Assembly (NCBI RefSeq): GCF_005747095.1
Contig: NZ_SWLG01000010.1
Coordinates: forward strand, 62,001-126,000
DNA from: Exobacillus caeni
GTDB taxonomy: Bacteria; Bacillota; Bacilli; Bacillales; Guptibacillaceae
Length of the DNA: 64,000 bases
Direction of reading: 5' to 3'
In this document: positions 50,631 to 58,675 of the stretch, one piece after another
How positions within the stretch are numbered: position 1 is the first letter of the stretch
Layout: each line of letters starts with the position of its first letter
Made by a program: the position numbers and the translations under genes
Notes under the pieces: generated by a model
What the model saw: the letters and a program-made list of their open reading frames with translations, nothing else
Told to the model about the DNA's origin: nothing
Databases searched by the model: none

Positions 50631-51836
50631 TTGTTAAATGAACCGGTTGTTGCCACGATGATCATTCTTGCTTTGATTGCGGTTGGTGAAGTGGTATCTA
50701 TCAAGACCAGAGCGAGAGTACCGATGCTATTGGTAGTTTTATTAGGATATCTTGTCTTACTGTGGGTAGGCGTATTTCCGCAGGATCTTGTTGCGAACTC
50801 GACGTTTTCAACAGTTGGAGCAGTATTGATCGCTCCTTTAATCGTCCACATGGGTACACTTATTCCGATGAAAATTATCAGACAGCAGTATAAGTCGGTT
50901 ATCATCGCATTACTAGGTATCATTATTGCTGCTGGAACAATCCTGTTAACAGTGTCTCCGATCTTTGGTTATAAAACCGCTGCAGCAGGAACCGGGCCGC
51001 TGACGGGTGGAATCATTGCCTTTGTTGTAACTTCAGAAAAACTTCAGGCGTTAGGCTTAACAGCTCTTGTAACGATTCCTGTTCTTATCCTTTCTCTTCA
51101 AAGTTTAATCGGGCTTCCTTTGACAACGCACTTCCTGCGCCGTTATGCCGTAAAGGTGAAGGCGGAAATGGGAAATAAGCCATTCGTAGCTGCAACAGCT
51201 GAAGCGGCAGTTCAGTATGAACCGGTTGGAAGGAAAGAAAATACGGAAGAAGCTCCAGCTAAGAAAAGCTGGATTCCAGATCGGTATGCTACGCCATCTA
51301 TCTTGCTTTTCCAATTGTTTTTCGGTGGATCGATCGCAGTTGTAGCCGGAAGCCTTACAGGTGTTCACTACAGTATCTGGGCGCTTGTGATCGGTTTAGT
51401 AGGAACATTAAGCGGTTTCTATCGTGACAAGATGATGGAACGCGCGAATTCCTTTGGGGTAGGGATGGTCGGTGTTATCTTCGTTATCATTCCTTCTATG
51501 AATCAAGTAACGTTCGGGTTGTTCTTACAAAACCTGCCGGCAGTATTCACGATTCTATTGATTGGTGCTGCAGGTATCATTCTCGGAGGATACGTTGGAT
51601 CAAAGCTAGTAAAGTGGGATGTTACAAAAGGAATTCCGGTTGCGCTAACAGCTATGTACGGATTTCCTGGCGACTATCTTGTTTGTGAGGAAGTAAGCCG
51701 AAGTGTTGGCGAAACGAAAGAAGAGCAGGAACATATCTTTAATGAAATCCTGTCTCCTATGCTGGTTGGCGGGTTTACAACCGTAACGATCGCTTCCATT
51801 GTCATCGCAAGCGTTCTGATGGGCACTCTCTCGTAA
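50631..51836 (+). CDS. Polytopic membrane transporter, cassette 2 copy
   Basis: The 401-residue protein is the close paralogue of the carrier at 13607, with the same ten-helix layout and identical patches such as TAAAGTGPLTGGIIAFVVTSEKL, VHYSIWALVIGL and AMYGFPGDYLVCEE. Differences concentrate in the acidic cytoplasmic loop (~185-215), which reads EPVGRKENTEEAPAKKSW here. TTG 50631 follows TTGAGGGGAAGG. The strong conservation of both copies argues that both are functional. It is co-transcribed with three hydrolases, so it is the likely porter for their substrate. Confidence 0.78.
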   Translation: MLNEPVVATMIILALIAVGEVVSIKTRARVPMLLVVLLGYLVLLWVGVFPQDLVANSTFSTVGAVLIAPLIVHMGTLIPMKIIRQQYKSVIIALLGIIIAAGTILLTVSPIFGYKTAAAGTGPLTGGIIAFVVTSEKLQALGLTALVTIPVLILSLQSLIGLPLTTHFLRRYAVKVKAEMGNKPFVAATAEAAVQYEPVGRKENTEEAPAKKSWIPDRYATPSILLFQLFFGGSIAVVAGSLTGVHYSIWALVIGLVGTLSGFYRDKMMERANSFGVGMVGVIFVIIPSMNQVTFGLFLQNLPAVFTILLIGAAGIILGGYVGSKLVKWDVTKGIPVALTAMYGFPGDYLVCEEVSRSVGETKEEQEHIFNEILSPMLVGGFTTVTIASIVIASVLMGTLS

Positions 51837-51872
51837 TAAAGGCTTAAAAATTTTCCTGTGATGGAGGGACAT

Positions 51873-53081
51873 ATGAAGACAAAAATTTCGAATATCCAGC
51901 TGTTCGACGGAACTGGCTCTGATTTAACAAAGACTACTATACTTTTTGATGAAAAAGAGATTTTAGCAATCGGAGATAAAGCGGAAGATGCGGATGCCGA
52001 CCAGGTGATCGATGGCGAGGGACTAACATGTGTCCCAGGCCTGATCGACTGCCACGTTCATCTCACCATGGACGGAAACGCCGATCCTTTTGCAGATGCT
52101 CTTGGAAACACGGAAGCGGATGATGCTTATAAAGCATACCGCAACGCTCAAAAACAAATCGAAAGCGGCGTCGTTACAGTCCGTAATGTCGGATCGAAAG
52201 ACAACGTTGATATCGCGCTAAGAAAAGCGATTGAGAAAGGGGTCGTAAAAGGCCCGCGGATCGTTGCTTCTGGTGAACCGATCGTTATGACAGGCGGCCA
52301 CGGGCATACGATGGCGATCGAAGCGGACGGTGTCGATGAAGTCCGTAAAGCGGCCCGTACCCAGTTGAAGAAAGGGGCAGACCTCCTAAAGCTGATGGCG
52401 ACTGGAGGAGTAATGACACCAGGGGTAGACCCGAACTCTCCGCAGCTTGGTGAAGATGAGTTGCGATGCGCCTGTACTGAGGCGACGAACGCAGGCAAAA
52501 CAACTGCTGCACACGCACAGGGTGTGGAAGGGATCAAGAATGCGATCCGCGCCGGGATTACAACGGTAGAACATGGCATTTACTTAGATGACGAAGCGAT
52601 CGATATGATGCTGGAGCGGGGCACATTCCTCGTCCCGACGCTTGCCGCTCCGTTTAACATCGTAGAGTATGGACTTGAAGCGGGAATACCAGAACACGCT
52701 GTACAAAAATCAGAGCGAGTAATGGATGACCATCAGAAGAGCTTCTATCAAGCTTACAAAAAAGGCGTAAAAATAGCTGCCGGAACAGATGCAGGAACGC
52801 CATTTAACAGGCACGGCGACTTTGTAACAGAGCTTGAACTGATGGTAAAGAACGGCATGAAAAATGATGACGTCCTTCGTTCAGCAACAAAAGTGGCAGC
52901 AGAGGCGATGAAAATCGACAGCAAAACAGGAACTGTCGAAGAAGGAAAGCTCGCAGACCTGCTGCTAGTCAAGGGTAACCCGCTTGAGGATATTTCAGCT
53001 TTGCGCAAGGTCGTTAAAGTTTTTAAAGAGGGCGAATGCTATGTTTCGAAAGACGTTAAAGAGCAGGCGGTAGTGAACTAG
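51873..53081 (+). CDS. COG1228-type amidohydrolase, cassette 2 paralogue
   Basis: The 402-residue protein has all metal motifs of the cassette 1 copy: CHVHLTMDG, GADLLKLMATGGVMTPG, AAHAQG, TVEHGIYLD and IAAGTDAGTPF. ATG 51873 follows GGAGGGACAT; an earlier in-frame ATG at 51861 lies within the ribosome binding region. By eye it differs from 14939-16150 at scattered residues, mostly in the first 60 positions and around 255-285. The last ~40 codons and the following spacer are nearly identical at DNA level, in contrast to many synonymous differences further 5'. Confidence 0.88.
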   Translation: MKTKISNIQLFDGTGSDLTKTTILFDEKEILAIGDKAEDADADQVIDGEGLTCVPGLIDCHVHLTMDGNADPFADALGNTEADDAYKAYRNAQKQIESGVVTVRNVGSKDNVDIALRKAIEKGVVKGPRIVASGEPIVMTGGHGHTMAIEADGVDEVRKAARTQLKKGADLLKLMATGGVMTPGVDPNSPQLGEDELRCACTEATNAGKTTAAHAQGVEGIKNAIRAGITTVEHGIYLDDEAIDMMLERGTFLVPTLAAPFNIVEYGLEAGIPEHAVQKSERVMDDHQKSFYQAYKKGVKIAAGTDAGTPFNRHGDFVTELELMVKNGMKNDDVLRSATKVAAEAMKIDSKTGTVEEGKLADLLLVKGNPLEDISALRKVVKVFKEGECYVSKDVKEQAVVN

Positions 53082-53366
53082 TAATCTGGTTTTCCGTCGT
53101 AAGAGGACATCTGTTCCGCTAATGTGTGAAATAATGCTTGATTTCAATTTTTATAGGACATATGATCCTTTATTTTAGATTTTCAATGCTGTTTCACTCA
53201 GTTTTTGATCAAATAGCGGAACAGATGTCCTAAAATACTGGAAAAATAGCTGCTTTTAAGCAAATAGCGGAACAGATGTCCTATAATTTCATAGCATCAC
53301 AAAAAACAACAAAGTAATTCACCAGATTTATATTCAACAAATAATTATTAGGATGGTGTCTTATAA
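53082..53366. repeat. Foldable intergenic element, cassette 2 copy
   Basis: This spacer repeats the element at 16151-16434. AGGACATCTGTTCCGCTA (53104-53121) is followed by two copies of TAGCGGAACAGATGTCCT (53214-53231 and 53265-53282). Only a handful of differences from the cassette 1 copy are visible over the first ~200 bases, and the reverse blocks here are identical to each other. Alternative 18-bp perfect stems are possible. Confidence 0.87.
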
Positions 53367-54563
53367 ATGGAAAAACTATATCAGCAGCTTGATCAATTGT
53401 ACGATGAAATGGTGGAAGTTTTCCGCCATCTCCACATGCATCCTGAACTATCTTTCGAAGAAGTGGAAACCCCTAAGTTCATCGCAAGCTTCCACACACA
53501 GCTAGGGCACGAAGTTCGGACTGAAGTGGGAGGACGAGGCGTTGTTGCAAAACTAAAAGGTGGAAAACCTGGACCGACCATCGCCCTACGCGCTGACTTT
53601 GACGCACTGCCGATCAAGGAAGAAACAGATCTTCCCCATAAGTCCAAAGTGGATGGTGTGATGCATGCATGTGGCCATGACGGCCATACTGCTGAACTGC
53701 TGATTCTGGCAAAAGCGCTTAACAAAATGCAGGACGAGCTTGAAGGTACGATCGTATTTATCCATCAACACGCTGAGGAGTATCAGCCGGGCGGTGCGAT
53801 CGCGATGATCGAAGACGGTTGCCTGGAAGGCGTCGATGTGATCTTTGGCACGCACCTATGGGCTAACGCACATGTTGGTGAAGTAGGCTTCCGATCCGGC
53901 CCGGCGATGGCAGCAGCAGACCGGTTCCATATTACGATCCAGGGGCAGGGGGGACATGGTGCACAGCCACATTTAACAAAGGATTCTGTCGTGATCGCTT
54001 CCCAGGTCGTTACTAACCTGCAGCAGATCGTGGCACGCCGTGTTGATCCACTTGAATCAGCCGTTGTTTCCGTTGGGAACTTCGTTGCGAAAAATGCGTT
54101 CAACGTTATCGCTGACACTGTTGAGCTAACAGGAACTGCCAGGACGTTTAAAGAAGATGTTCGTAATTTAGTGGAAGCAGAAATCGAGCGTGTCGTAAAA
54201 GGAGCATGCCTCTCTGCAGATGCTGATTATAAGTATGAGTTTGTGCGGGGTTATCCTGCGTGTGTGAACCATCCGGAGGAAACGGAATTCGTTGCAGGGC
54301 TAGCTGAATCTGTACCTGGAGTGACAAACGTATACGAAGCAGCTCCGCAAATGGGTGGAGAAGACTTCTCTTATTATTTGCAGCATGTAAAAGGAACGTT
54401 CTTCTTCACTGGAGCAGGCGATCCGGAATGGGAAAAAACGTATCCACACCACCATCCTAAATTTAAAATCAGTGAAAAAGCGATGCTTGTTGCTGCCAAA
54501 ACACTTGGAAAAGCTGTGATCGAATATGCAAAGAAACAGGCTAACGTTCCTGTTGAACAATAA
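53367..54563 (+). CDS. M20D-family amidohydrolase/metallopeptidase, cassette 2
   Basis: The 398-residue enzyme carries RADFDALPIKEET, MHACGHDGHTAELL, HQHAEEYQPGGA, THLWANAHVG and GGEDFSYYLQ, matching the zinc amidohydrolase/deacylase pattern of its paralogue at 16435. The two copies differ by scattered conservative changes, without loss of any catalytic residue, so both are probably active with the same or similar substrates. AGGATGGTG precedes ATG 53367. It ends the cassette 2 operon. Confidence 0.9.
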   Translation: MEKLYQQLDQLYDEMVEVFRHLHMHPELSFEEVETPKFIASFHTQLGHEVRTEVGGRGVVAKLKGGKPGPTIALRADFDALPIKEETDLPHKSKVDGVMHACGHDGHTAELLILAKALNKMQDELEGTIVFIHQHAEEYQPGGAIAMIEDGCLEGVDVIFGTHLWANAHVGEVGFRSGPAMAAADRFHITIQGQGGHGAQPHLTKDSVVIASQVVTNLQQIVARRVDPLESAVVSVGNFVAKNAFNVIADTVELTGTARTFKEDVRNLVEAEIERVVKGACLSADADYKYEFVRGYPACVNHPEETEFVAGLAESVPGVTNVYEAAPQMGGEDFSYYLQHVKGTFFFTGAGDPEWEKTYPHHHPKFKISEKAMLVAAKTLGKAVIEYAKKQANVPVEQ

Positions 54564-54590
54564 AAGATGAAGAGAAGGCTTTAGAATGGC

Positions 54591-54630
54591 AAAAAACCGG
54601 CTGGGATAAAAATTCCCTGGCCGGTTTTTA
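54591..54630 (+). terminator. Terminator of cassette 2
   Basis: AAAAAACCGGCTGGGA pairs with TCCCTGGCCGGTTTTT across a short A-rich loop. It is the homologue of the terminator at 17651. Confidence 0.87.
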
Positions 54631-54812
54631 ATATATTAGAAAATGGAACAACTAAGCGAGACATGCTTTTTTCTTCTCCTGGATCAGTAAACTTCTTACA
54701 TATTCATTGTGTTTCTTACCTTTATATTACCTGTTTATAATAATTTGGTTAATTAGATATATGGTTACTTAAACGGGGGTATTACTTTAGAAAGTTCTCA
54801 AGGGGTGAAAAC

Positions 54813-55160
54813 ATGGTCAGTAAGTTAAACAGGCTATATGAAATCGAAACAGACCTTAACAGGCTGCAAAAGGCGATTAATGATAACGAGAAAACGTTTC
54901 TTCCGTTAATGAGAGAGCTGTTTCCTGTTACTTTCATGCAAAAATATACTAAATTCTCTTCTATTGATAGCTTTTTAGAGGAAAGCCCCTGGGATTTTTC
55001 ATCAAAGGAGGCTTTTGAGGATCTTGCAGACCATTATTGGGATGAATTTATTAATGAAAACACCGACTTCAATTCCTGGGAGGAGATGATGACGGTTGGA
55101 CTGAATAAATGGCTTAATAAAAAAGCTGAACATCTAACGTTTCTCATCAAAGAATCTTAA
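54813..55160 (+). CDS. Uncharacterised small helical protein
   Basis: The 115-residue product is predicted to be nearly all helical, with a coiled-coil-like N-terminus (LNRLYEIETDLNRLQKAINDNEK) and an acidic, tryptophan-rich C-terminal half (SPWDFSSKEAF, DHYWDEF, NSWEEM). It has no membrane segment or metal motif. CAAGGGGTG precedes ATG 54813, and the reading frame has ordinary codon use. I do not recognise the family. A tiny zinc-ribbon gene follows 59 bases later and may be co-transcribed. Confidence 0.6.
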   Translation: MVSKLNRLYEIETDLNRLQKAINDNEKTFLPLMRELFPVTFMQKYTKFSSIDSFLEESPWDFSSKEAFEDLADHYWDEFINENTDFNSWEEMMTVGLNKWLNKKAEHLTFLIKES

Positions 55161-55219
55161 AGAGGCTTTAAACGTAAAGATTCGCATCTTCCTACAAAAA
55201 TGAGAAGGAGTTGTTGAGA

Positions 55220-55348
55220 ATGTTCGAGCACCAGTGCCCTGAATGCGGAGCCCAGGCTGAACCACTGAAATCAGAACCATTCAAACTCTGTCCCGAGTGC
55301 CATACAGTAATGGCTTATATTGGAGAAAAAGAAGAGCAGGAGGAGTAG
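55220..55348 (+). CDS. 42-residue zinc-ribbon protein
   Basis: A short gene from ATG 55220, with AGAAGGAG eight bases upstream, encodes MFEHQCPECGAQAEP ... FKLCPECHTVMAY and an acidic tail, ending TAG at 55348. Two CPxC knuckles separated by about 20 residues make a rubredoxin-like zinc ribbon. The good ribosome binding site and cysteine spacing support a real gene. Function is unknown, and proteins of this size are often zinc-dependent adaptors. Confidence 0.7.
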   Translation: MFEHQCPECGAQAEPLKSEPFKLCPECHTVMAYIGEKEEQEE

Positions 55349-55739
55349 TTTCCATTAACCGGATGAGGTTGCCAGGATCAAACCGAATATCTTATTGTAA
55401 GCAGGGATGACTCAAAAACAAAGTGTCAAGCACCTCCAACATTTTAACTAGATGGACTTGTATTAATGTTCATATGGATATTGCTAAACGGAGAGAGACA
55501 GGTAACTATAAGTCTAACGGGTTCCGTTTTGAACAGTAAGTGACAGTAAAATTGACGTGCTATTTAAATACAAATTAGCACGTCAATTTTTTATTATTGA
55601 AGAGCCACTTTACATAGTTTTGGACAATGAAAATTGAGGGTAAGCTACTCAACTGACGGGCAGAATAGATTAAGTAGTTATATGTGTTTTAAAATAAACT
55701 AAGAAAGCACACACTATTTATTGTATAGGAGTGTGTTAT
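55349..55739. other. Intergenic region with half-repeat and terminator
   Basis: AAGTGTCAAGCACCTCC near 55419 is a fragment of the dispersed palindrome family. The only other structure is the terminator at 55551-55592. No gene was found. Confidence 0.5.
55551..55592 (+). terminator. Rho-independent terminator
   Basis: ATTGACGTGCTA (55551-55562) pairs with TAGCACGTCAAT (55576-55587), followed by five more Ts. No intact gene ends close upstream, the zinc-ribbon gene being ~200 bases away. Confidence 0.85.
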
Positions 55740-56294
55740 ATGAATTTTATGGTATATACTGCAGAATGGAATGATGTTTTAAAATTACGTTTAAAATTAA
55801 AAGAAACCAACCTTGATTATTGGCTTCACCACAATTTATTTTCTTTTTCTTGGTGGTTCCTTCTTATTACAATGATATTATTCTTAATTTTATGGTGGCT
55901 TTTATTGGACAAATCTCGAATGATGGAGATACTTTTATACGGTTTTTTAGTGACTACATTAGTGATCTTACTTGATATAATAGGCGTATCATATGTGTTA
56001 TGGGGTTACCCAAATATGTTGACACCTTTAATTCCTCCTATTTTAGCTATTGATATTGGGCATTTACCATTTATTTATATGATTATTTACCAATACTCAT
56101 CTTCGCGAAAATCATTTTTCATTTTAATGGTGATAACATCTTTCTTTTTAGCTTTCATTTTTGAACCACTTGCAGCATGGTTAAGAATTTATGAATTAAA
56201 TAATTGGCGCCACATATACTCATTTCCAATATATTTTGTAATAGGTGTCCTATGTAAGTGGTTTATATCAAAAATAAAAAAATTAGAAAGTTAA
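55740..56294 (+). CDS. CBO0543-like multi-helix membrane protein
   Basis: The 184-residue protein has five hydrophobic helices with an aromatic-rich first segment (NLDYWLHHNLFSFSWWFLL) and conserved motifs GVSYVLWGYPNMLTPLIPP and FEPLAAWLRIYELNNW. These are typical of the CBO0543 family of small Firmicute membrane proteins of unknown function. ATG 55740 has AGGAG eight bases upstream; GTG 55731 within the same leader is less likely. Low GC content matches its surroundings. A terminator follows. Confidence 0.75.
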   Translation: MNFMVYTAEWNDVLKLRLKLKETNLDYWLHHNLFSFSWWFLLITMILFLILWWLLLDKSRMMEILLYGFLVTTLVILLDIIGVSYVLWGYPNMLTPLIPPILAIDIGHLPFIYMIIYQYSSSRKSFFILMVITSFFLAFIFEPLAAWLRIYELNNWRHIYSFPIYFVIGVLCKWFISKIKKLES

Positions 56295-56305
56295 TGCGAG
56301 AGTTG

Positions 56306-56338
56306 AAAAGCAACGCAAATTAAAGCGTTGCTTTTTAA
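56306..56338 (+). terminator. Terminator after the CBO0543-like gene
   Basis: AAAAGCAACGC pairs with GCGTTGCTTTT with an eight-base loop and T-rich tail. Confidence 0.88.
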
Positions 56339-56344
56339 TTAAAA

Positions 56345-56560
56345 GAATTTTCGGTAGGAATCCAGTATCAGCTTTCCGCTTAACTGAGCATAAATCCGCG
56401 TCGGTTCACTCTTTTCGTGCCCCTTACTTTGGATTGCTTAAATCAGAGCACCGTTGTTTCATAAGTGAGAAGCATAACTGTGTCTCAGTTGATGAGGATA
56501 AATTTCTTTATTGATTCCTGCCCGGGTTGAAATAACGTTTCAGTAAGTTACTTGTAGCTT
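56345..56560 (-). pseudogene. Decayed tyrosine recombinase (integrase), C-terminal part
   Basis: On the minus strand broken frames spell KRYFN, RAGINKEIYPHQLRHSYASHL, stop, NNGA, AIQS, GHEKSEPTRIYAQLSGKL and YRKF. The LRHSYASHL (HxxR box), GH and RIYAQL (nucleophile tyrosine) elements occur in the order and spacing of phage-type tyrosine recombinases. At least two in-frame stops and one or two frameshifts separate the pieces, so it is not functional. No upstream part of the integrase was detected. It marks this AT-rich region as a former site of mobile DNA. Confidence 0.75.
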
Positions 56561-56773
56561 GTATGCTTTTAGAGTTGAGTGAAAAACCTTTGATTCATTT
56601 GTCTGCTTCATAGGATTTTCAGGCTTCGGATAGCAGCATTTTATATCCCACCAATTAACAAGTTATCAGGATTATTGACAGTTTAAAAGAATCTTACCCA
56701 GGGTGAGTACCCAAATTATGGTACAATTTTTAGTGAAAAAACAGTTAAATTTAAAAAGATACTTTAAATTAGG

Positions 56774-57064
56774 ATGATGTATTTGAACAATGTTTATGTT
56801 TGGTATGCTCTAGTTGTTTTGTCTTTACTGTCCCAGATGTTGTTTTTGTTAATTTATAGAACTGATCATTTAGTTGACCTAGACCCTCTTTTAGCAAGTG
56901 CCTTCTGGATATCACCAGGCTTATTCGGAGTCTTGATCGGTACATATGTTCTTTTTAGGGTGGAAATTGGATTAGCAGCAAATATGCTATCCTTCGTGGT
57001 AGTAATTTTGGGGGCTTGTATGCTTTGTTCCTGGTTATTTTCAATTCTTCTTACATCTATGTGA
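56774..57064 (+). CDS. Three-helix small membrane protein
   Basis: The 96-residue product has three hydrophobic helices (~8-27, ~42-62, ~66-92) joined by a short acidic loop (RTDHLVDLDPLLA). No family is recognised. The start is uncertain: ATG 56774 or 56777 has only AGG upstream, and TTG 56783 would have AGGATGA. It stands alone in an AT-rich segment. A real gene is likely from the uninterrupted hydrophobic pattern, but not certain. Confidence 0.5.
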   Translation: MMYLNNVYVWYALVVLSLLSQMLFLLIYRTDHLVDLDPLLASAFWISPGLFGVLIGTYVLFRVEIGLAANMLSFVVVILGACMLCSWLFSILLTSM

Positions 57065-57309
57065 TTAGGCAGTAAGGTTGCCTTTATTAAGATAAAGGGC
57101 AGGATTGTTGGGTTATATGATAGTTTACATAGATGAGGGGATACACCGTTTTAAATAAAGAGGGTGAAGAAATTTTCTAATTGAATTAAGGGTTGCTATG
57201 TAAATTAAAAAATCCTTTAATTCGAAGAAATAATATTGATATTATGCCTAAATATAGCACCCCTACAAGTGCACCTTTTTATAATATTAAAAAGGAGTTC
57301 GATGATGAA

Positions 57310-57519
57310 ATGGAGATCCTCTCCGTTTATTTAATTATCGGGGTATTGATTAGTACATCAATTTATGTGTTAGCAGATTTTCGACTCGGGTATTTTTTAT
57401 TTGCATTGTGCATTGCCTGGCTGCCTCTAATACTCATTGGAATAATTATATCTTTACTTATGGATTTAGAAGAAGTCTCCAATAAGCAAAACAGATTAGA
57501 GCACAAAACCAAGAAATAA
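57310..57519 (+). CDS. Small two-helix membrane protein
   Basis: The ~69-residue product from ATG 57310 has two hydrophobic helices (LSVYLIIGVLISTSIYVL and YFLFALCIAWLPLILIGI) and a charged tail. AAGGAG lies 14 bases upstream, somewhat far. The frame continues upstream to 57193, but that part looks non-coding. Its 3' end overlaps the convergent MraY-like gene by 62 bases. No family recognised. Confidence 0.45.
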   Translation: MEILSVYLIIGVLISTSIYVLADFRLGYFLFALCIAWLPLILIGIIISLLMDLEEVSNKQNRLEHKTKK

Positions 57520-58414
57520 ATCCAAAAACGGTAACAATTTTATTTTCAGACCACCCATATTTTTTTCCGAAATGAAAATGAATCGGTGTGAAACTAAAAA
57601 GACGCTTTTGAGTAAGTTTAAAGGAAGTAACTTGTAAAATAACTGAAAGTTCTTCAGCAATGTATACAAAGAACAAAACGGGAATTAAAATTTCAACTTT
57701 CTCAATAACTGCAAGAAATGAGAGTGATCCCCCAATAGCTAATGATCCCGTATCCCCCATAAAAGCTTTGGCAGGATATATATTATAAATGAGAAAGCCG
57801 AGTAAACATCCAATCATAATTAAACAAAAAAGTTGCACCTCTGGTCTGTCTGAAACCATAAAAAAGAAAAAGTATGAAGGGATTGCAACAACTCCTAAAA
57901 GACCGTCTAAACCATCCGTGAAATTTATGGCATTTGCAGAACCTACGACAAATAAGGTGATGACTATGACATATAAGACCAATGGAAAACCTAAGGATAT
58001 ATTTTTATAAATATCAATGTTGGTGTCTACGCCTATTTCATTGATTGCGTAAAAAAGCAAGGTACCAGTAAAAATAAATTGAAAAATAAGTTTGGTCTTA
58101 CTCGATACCCCTAATGGATCTTGACGAGAAGCTTTCCAAAAATCATCCAAAAACCCAACAAAACTAAAAAGAATGTAGGTAATAGACAAGAAATACATTA
58201 ATGGAGTAGGTGAAAAAAGAATTGATATTATAATTCCTACAAATAGAATAATTCCAAACATTAACGGAGTGCCTTTTTTTAACTGATGATCTGAAGGAAG
58301 TTCTTTTCTTATCGGCTGAAGGAGCCCAAGTTTTCTCAAAACAGCAATTAATAGTGGAGATAAAATTGCAACAACTACAAAAGCAATTAACGCTGGTATT
58401 ATTTGATCGCTCAC
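57458..58414 (-). CDS. Divergent MraY-family phospho-sugar transferase paralogue
   Basis: The 318-residue, ten-helix membrane protein belongs to the MraY/WecA family, which moves phospho-sugars from UDP-sugars to a polyprenyl phosphate. It has KKGTPLMFG, VGFLDDFWK with the paired aspartates, NAINFTDGLDGL and PAKAFMGDTGSLAIGG, all close to MraY. The cytoplasmic loop usually reading PIHHHFE reads PIHFHFG here, so the central histidine of the MraY HHH cluster and the following glutamate are changed. It is isolated, away from any cell-division cluster, and AT-rich. It could be a second peptidoglycan-lipid-I synthase with altered inhibitor sensitivity, or a transferase for another glycan. The ribosome binding site AAGGAG precedes ATG 58414. 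Confidence 0.82.
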   Translation of the reverse strand: MSDQIIPALIAFVVVAILSPLLIAVLRKLGLLQPIRKELPSDHQLKKGTPLMFGIILFVGIIISILFSPTPLMYFLSITYILFSFVGFLDDFWKASRQDPLGVSSKTKLIFQFIFTGTLLFYAINEIGVDTNIDIYKNISLGFPLVLYVIVITLFVVGSANAINFTDGLDGLLGVVAIPSYFFFFMVSDRPEVQLFCLIMIGCLLGFLIYNIYPAKAFMGDTGSLAIGGSLSFLAVIEKVEILIPVLFFVYIAEELSVILQVTSFKLTQKRLFSFTPIHFHFGKKYGWSENKIVTVFGFISWFCALICFAYWRLLLNP

Positions 58415-58675
58415 TTTTTATTTCTCCTTTTCTCTTTAAATCTATAAATAAGTTCCATAATCTTCATTAATTCCCTCTATTTTATTACAAAGTTAATATG
58501 TATAGGTTTCTTCAAGAGAACGGCATCATTAATTAATTAGCGTCTCTTTCCTTGTTAAACTAAATGGTGCAATAGTTGAAGATCCTGGAGTTGTTGCGGC
58601 ACCTCAGCTGTAATTGAAGTTACTGGACAGTTTGAGTCAATAGAAAAGATTGGTTAAGCAAAGGTGGGATATGTT

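Noticed and set aside
58560-58660. Frame fragment reading VEDPGVVAAPQL upstream of the phosphotransferase
   Set aside because: It is too short, ends quickly in stops and matches nothing I can identify; it may be debris of a lost gene.
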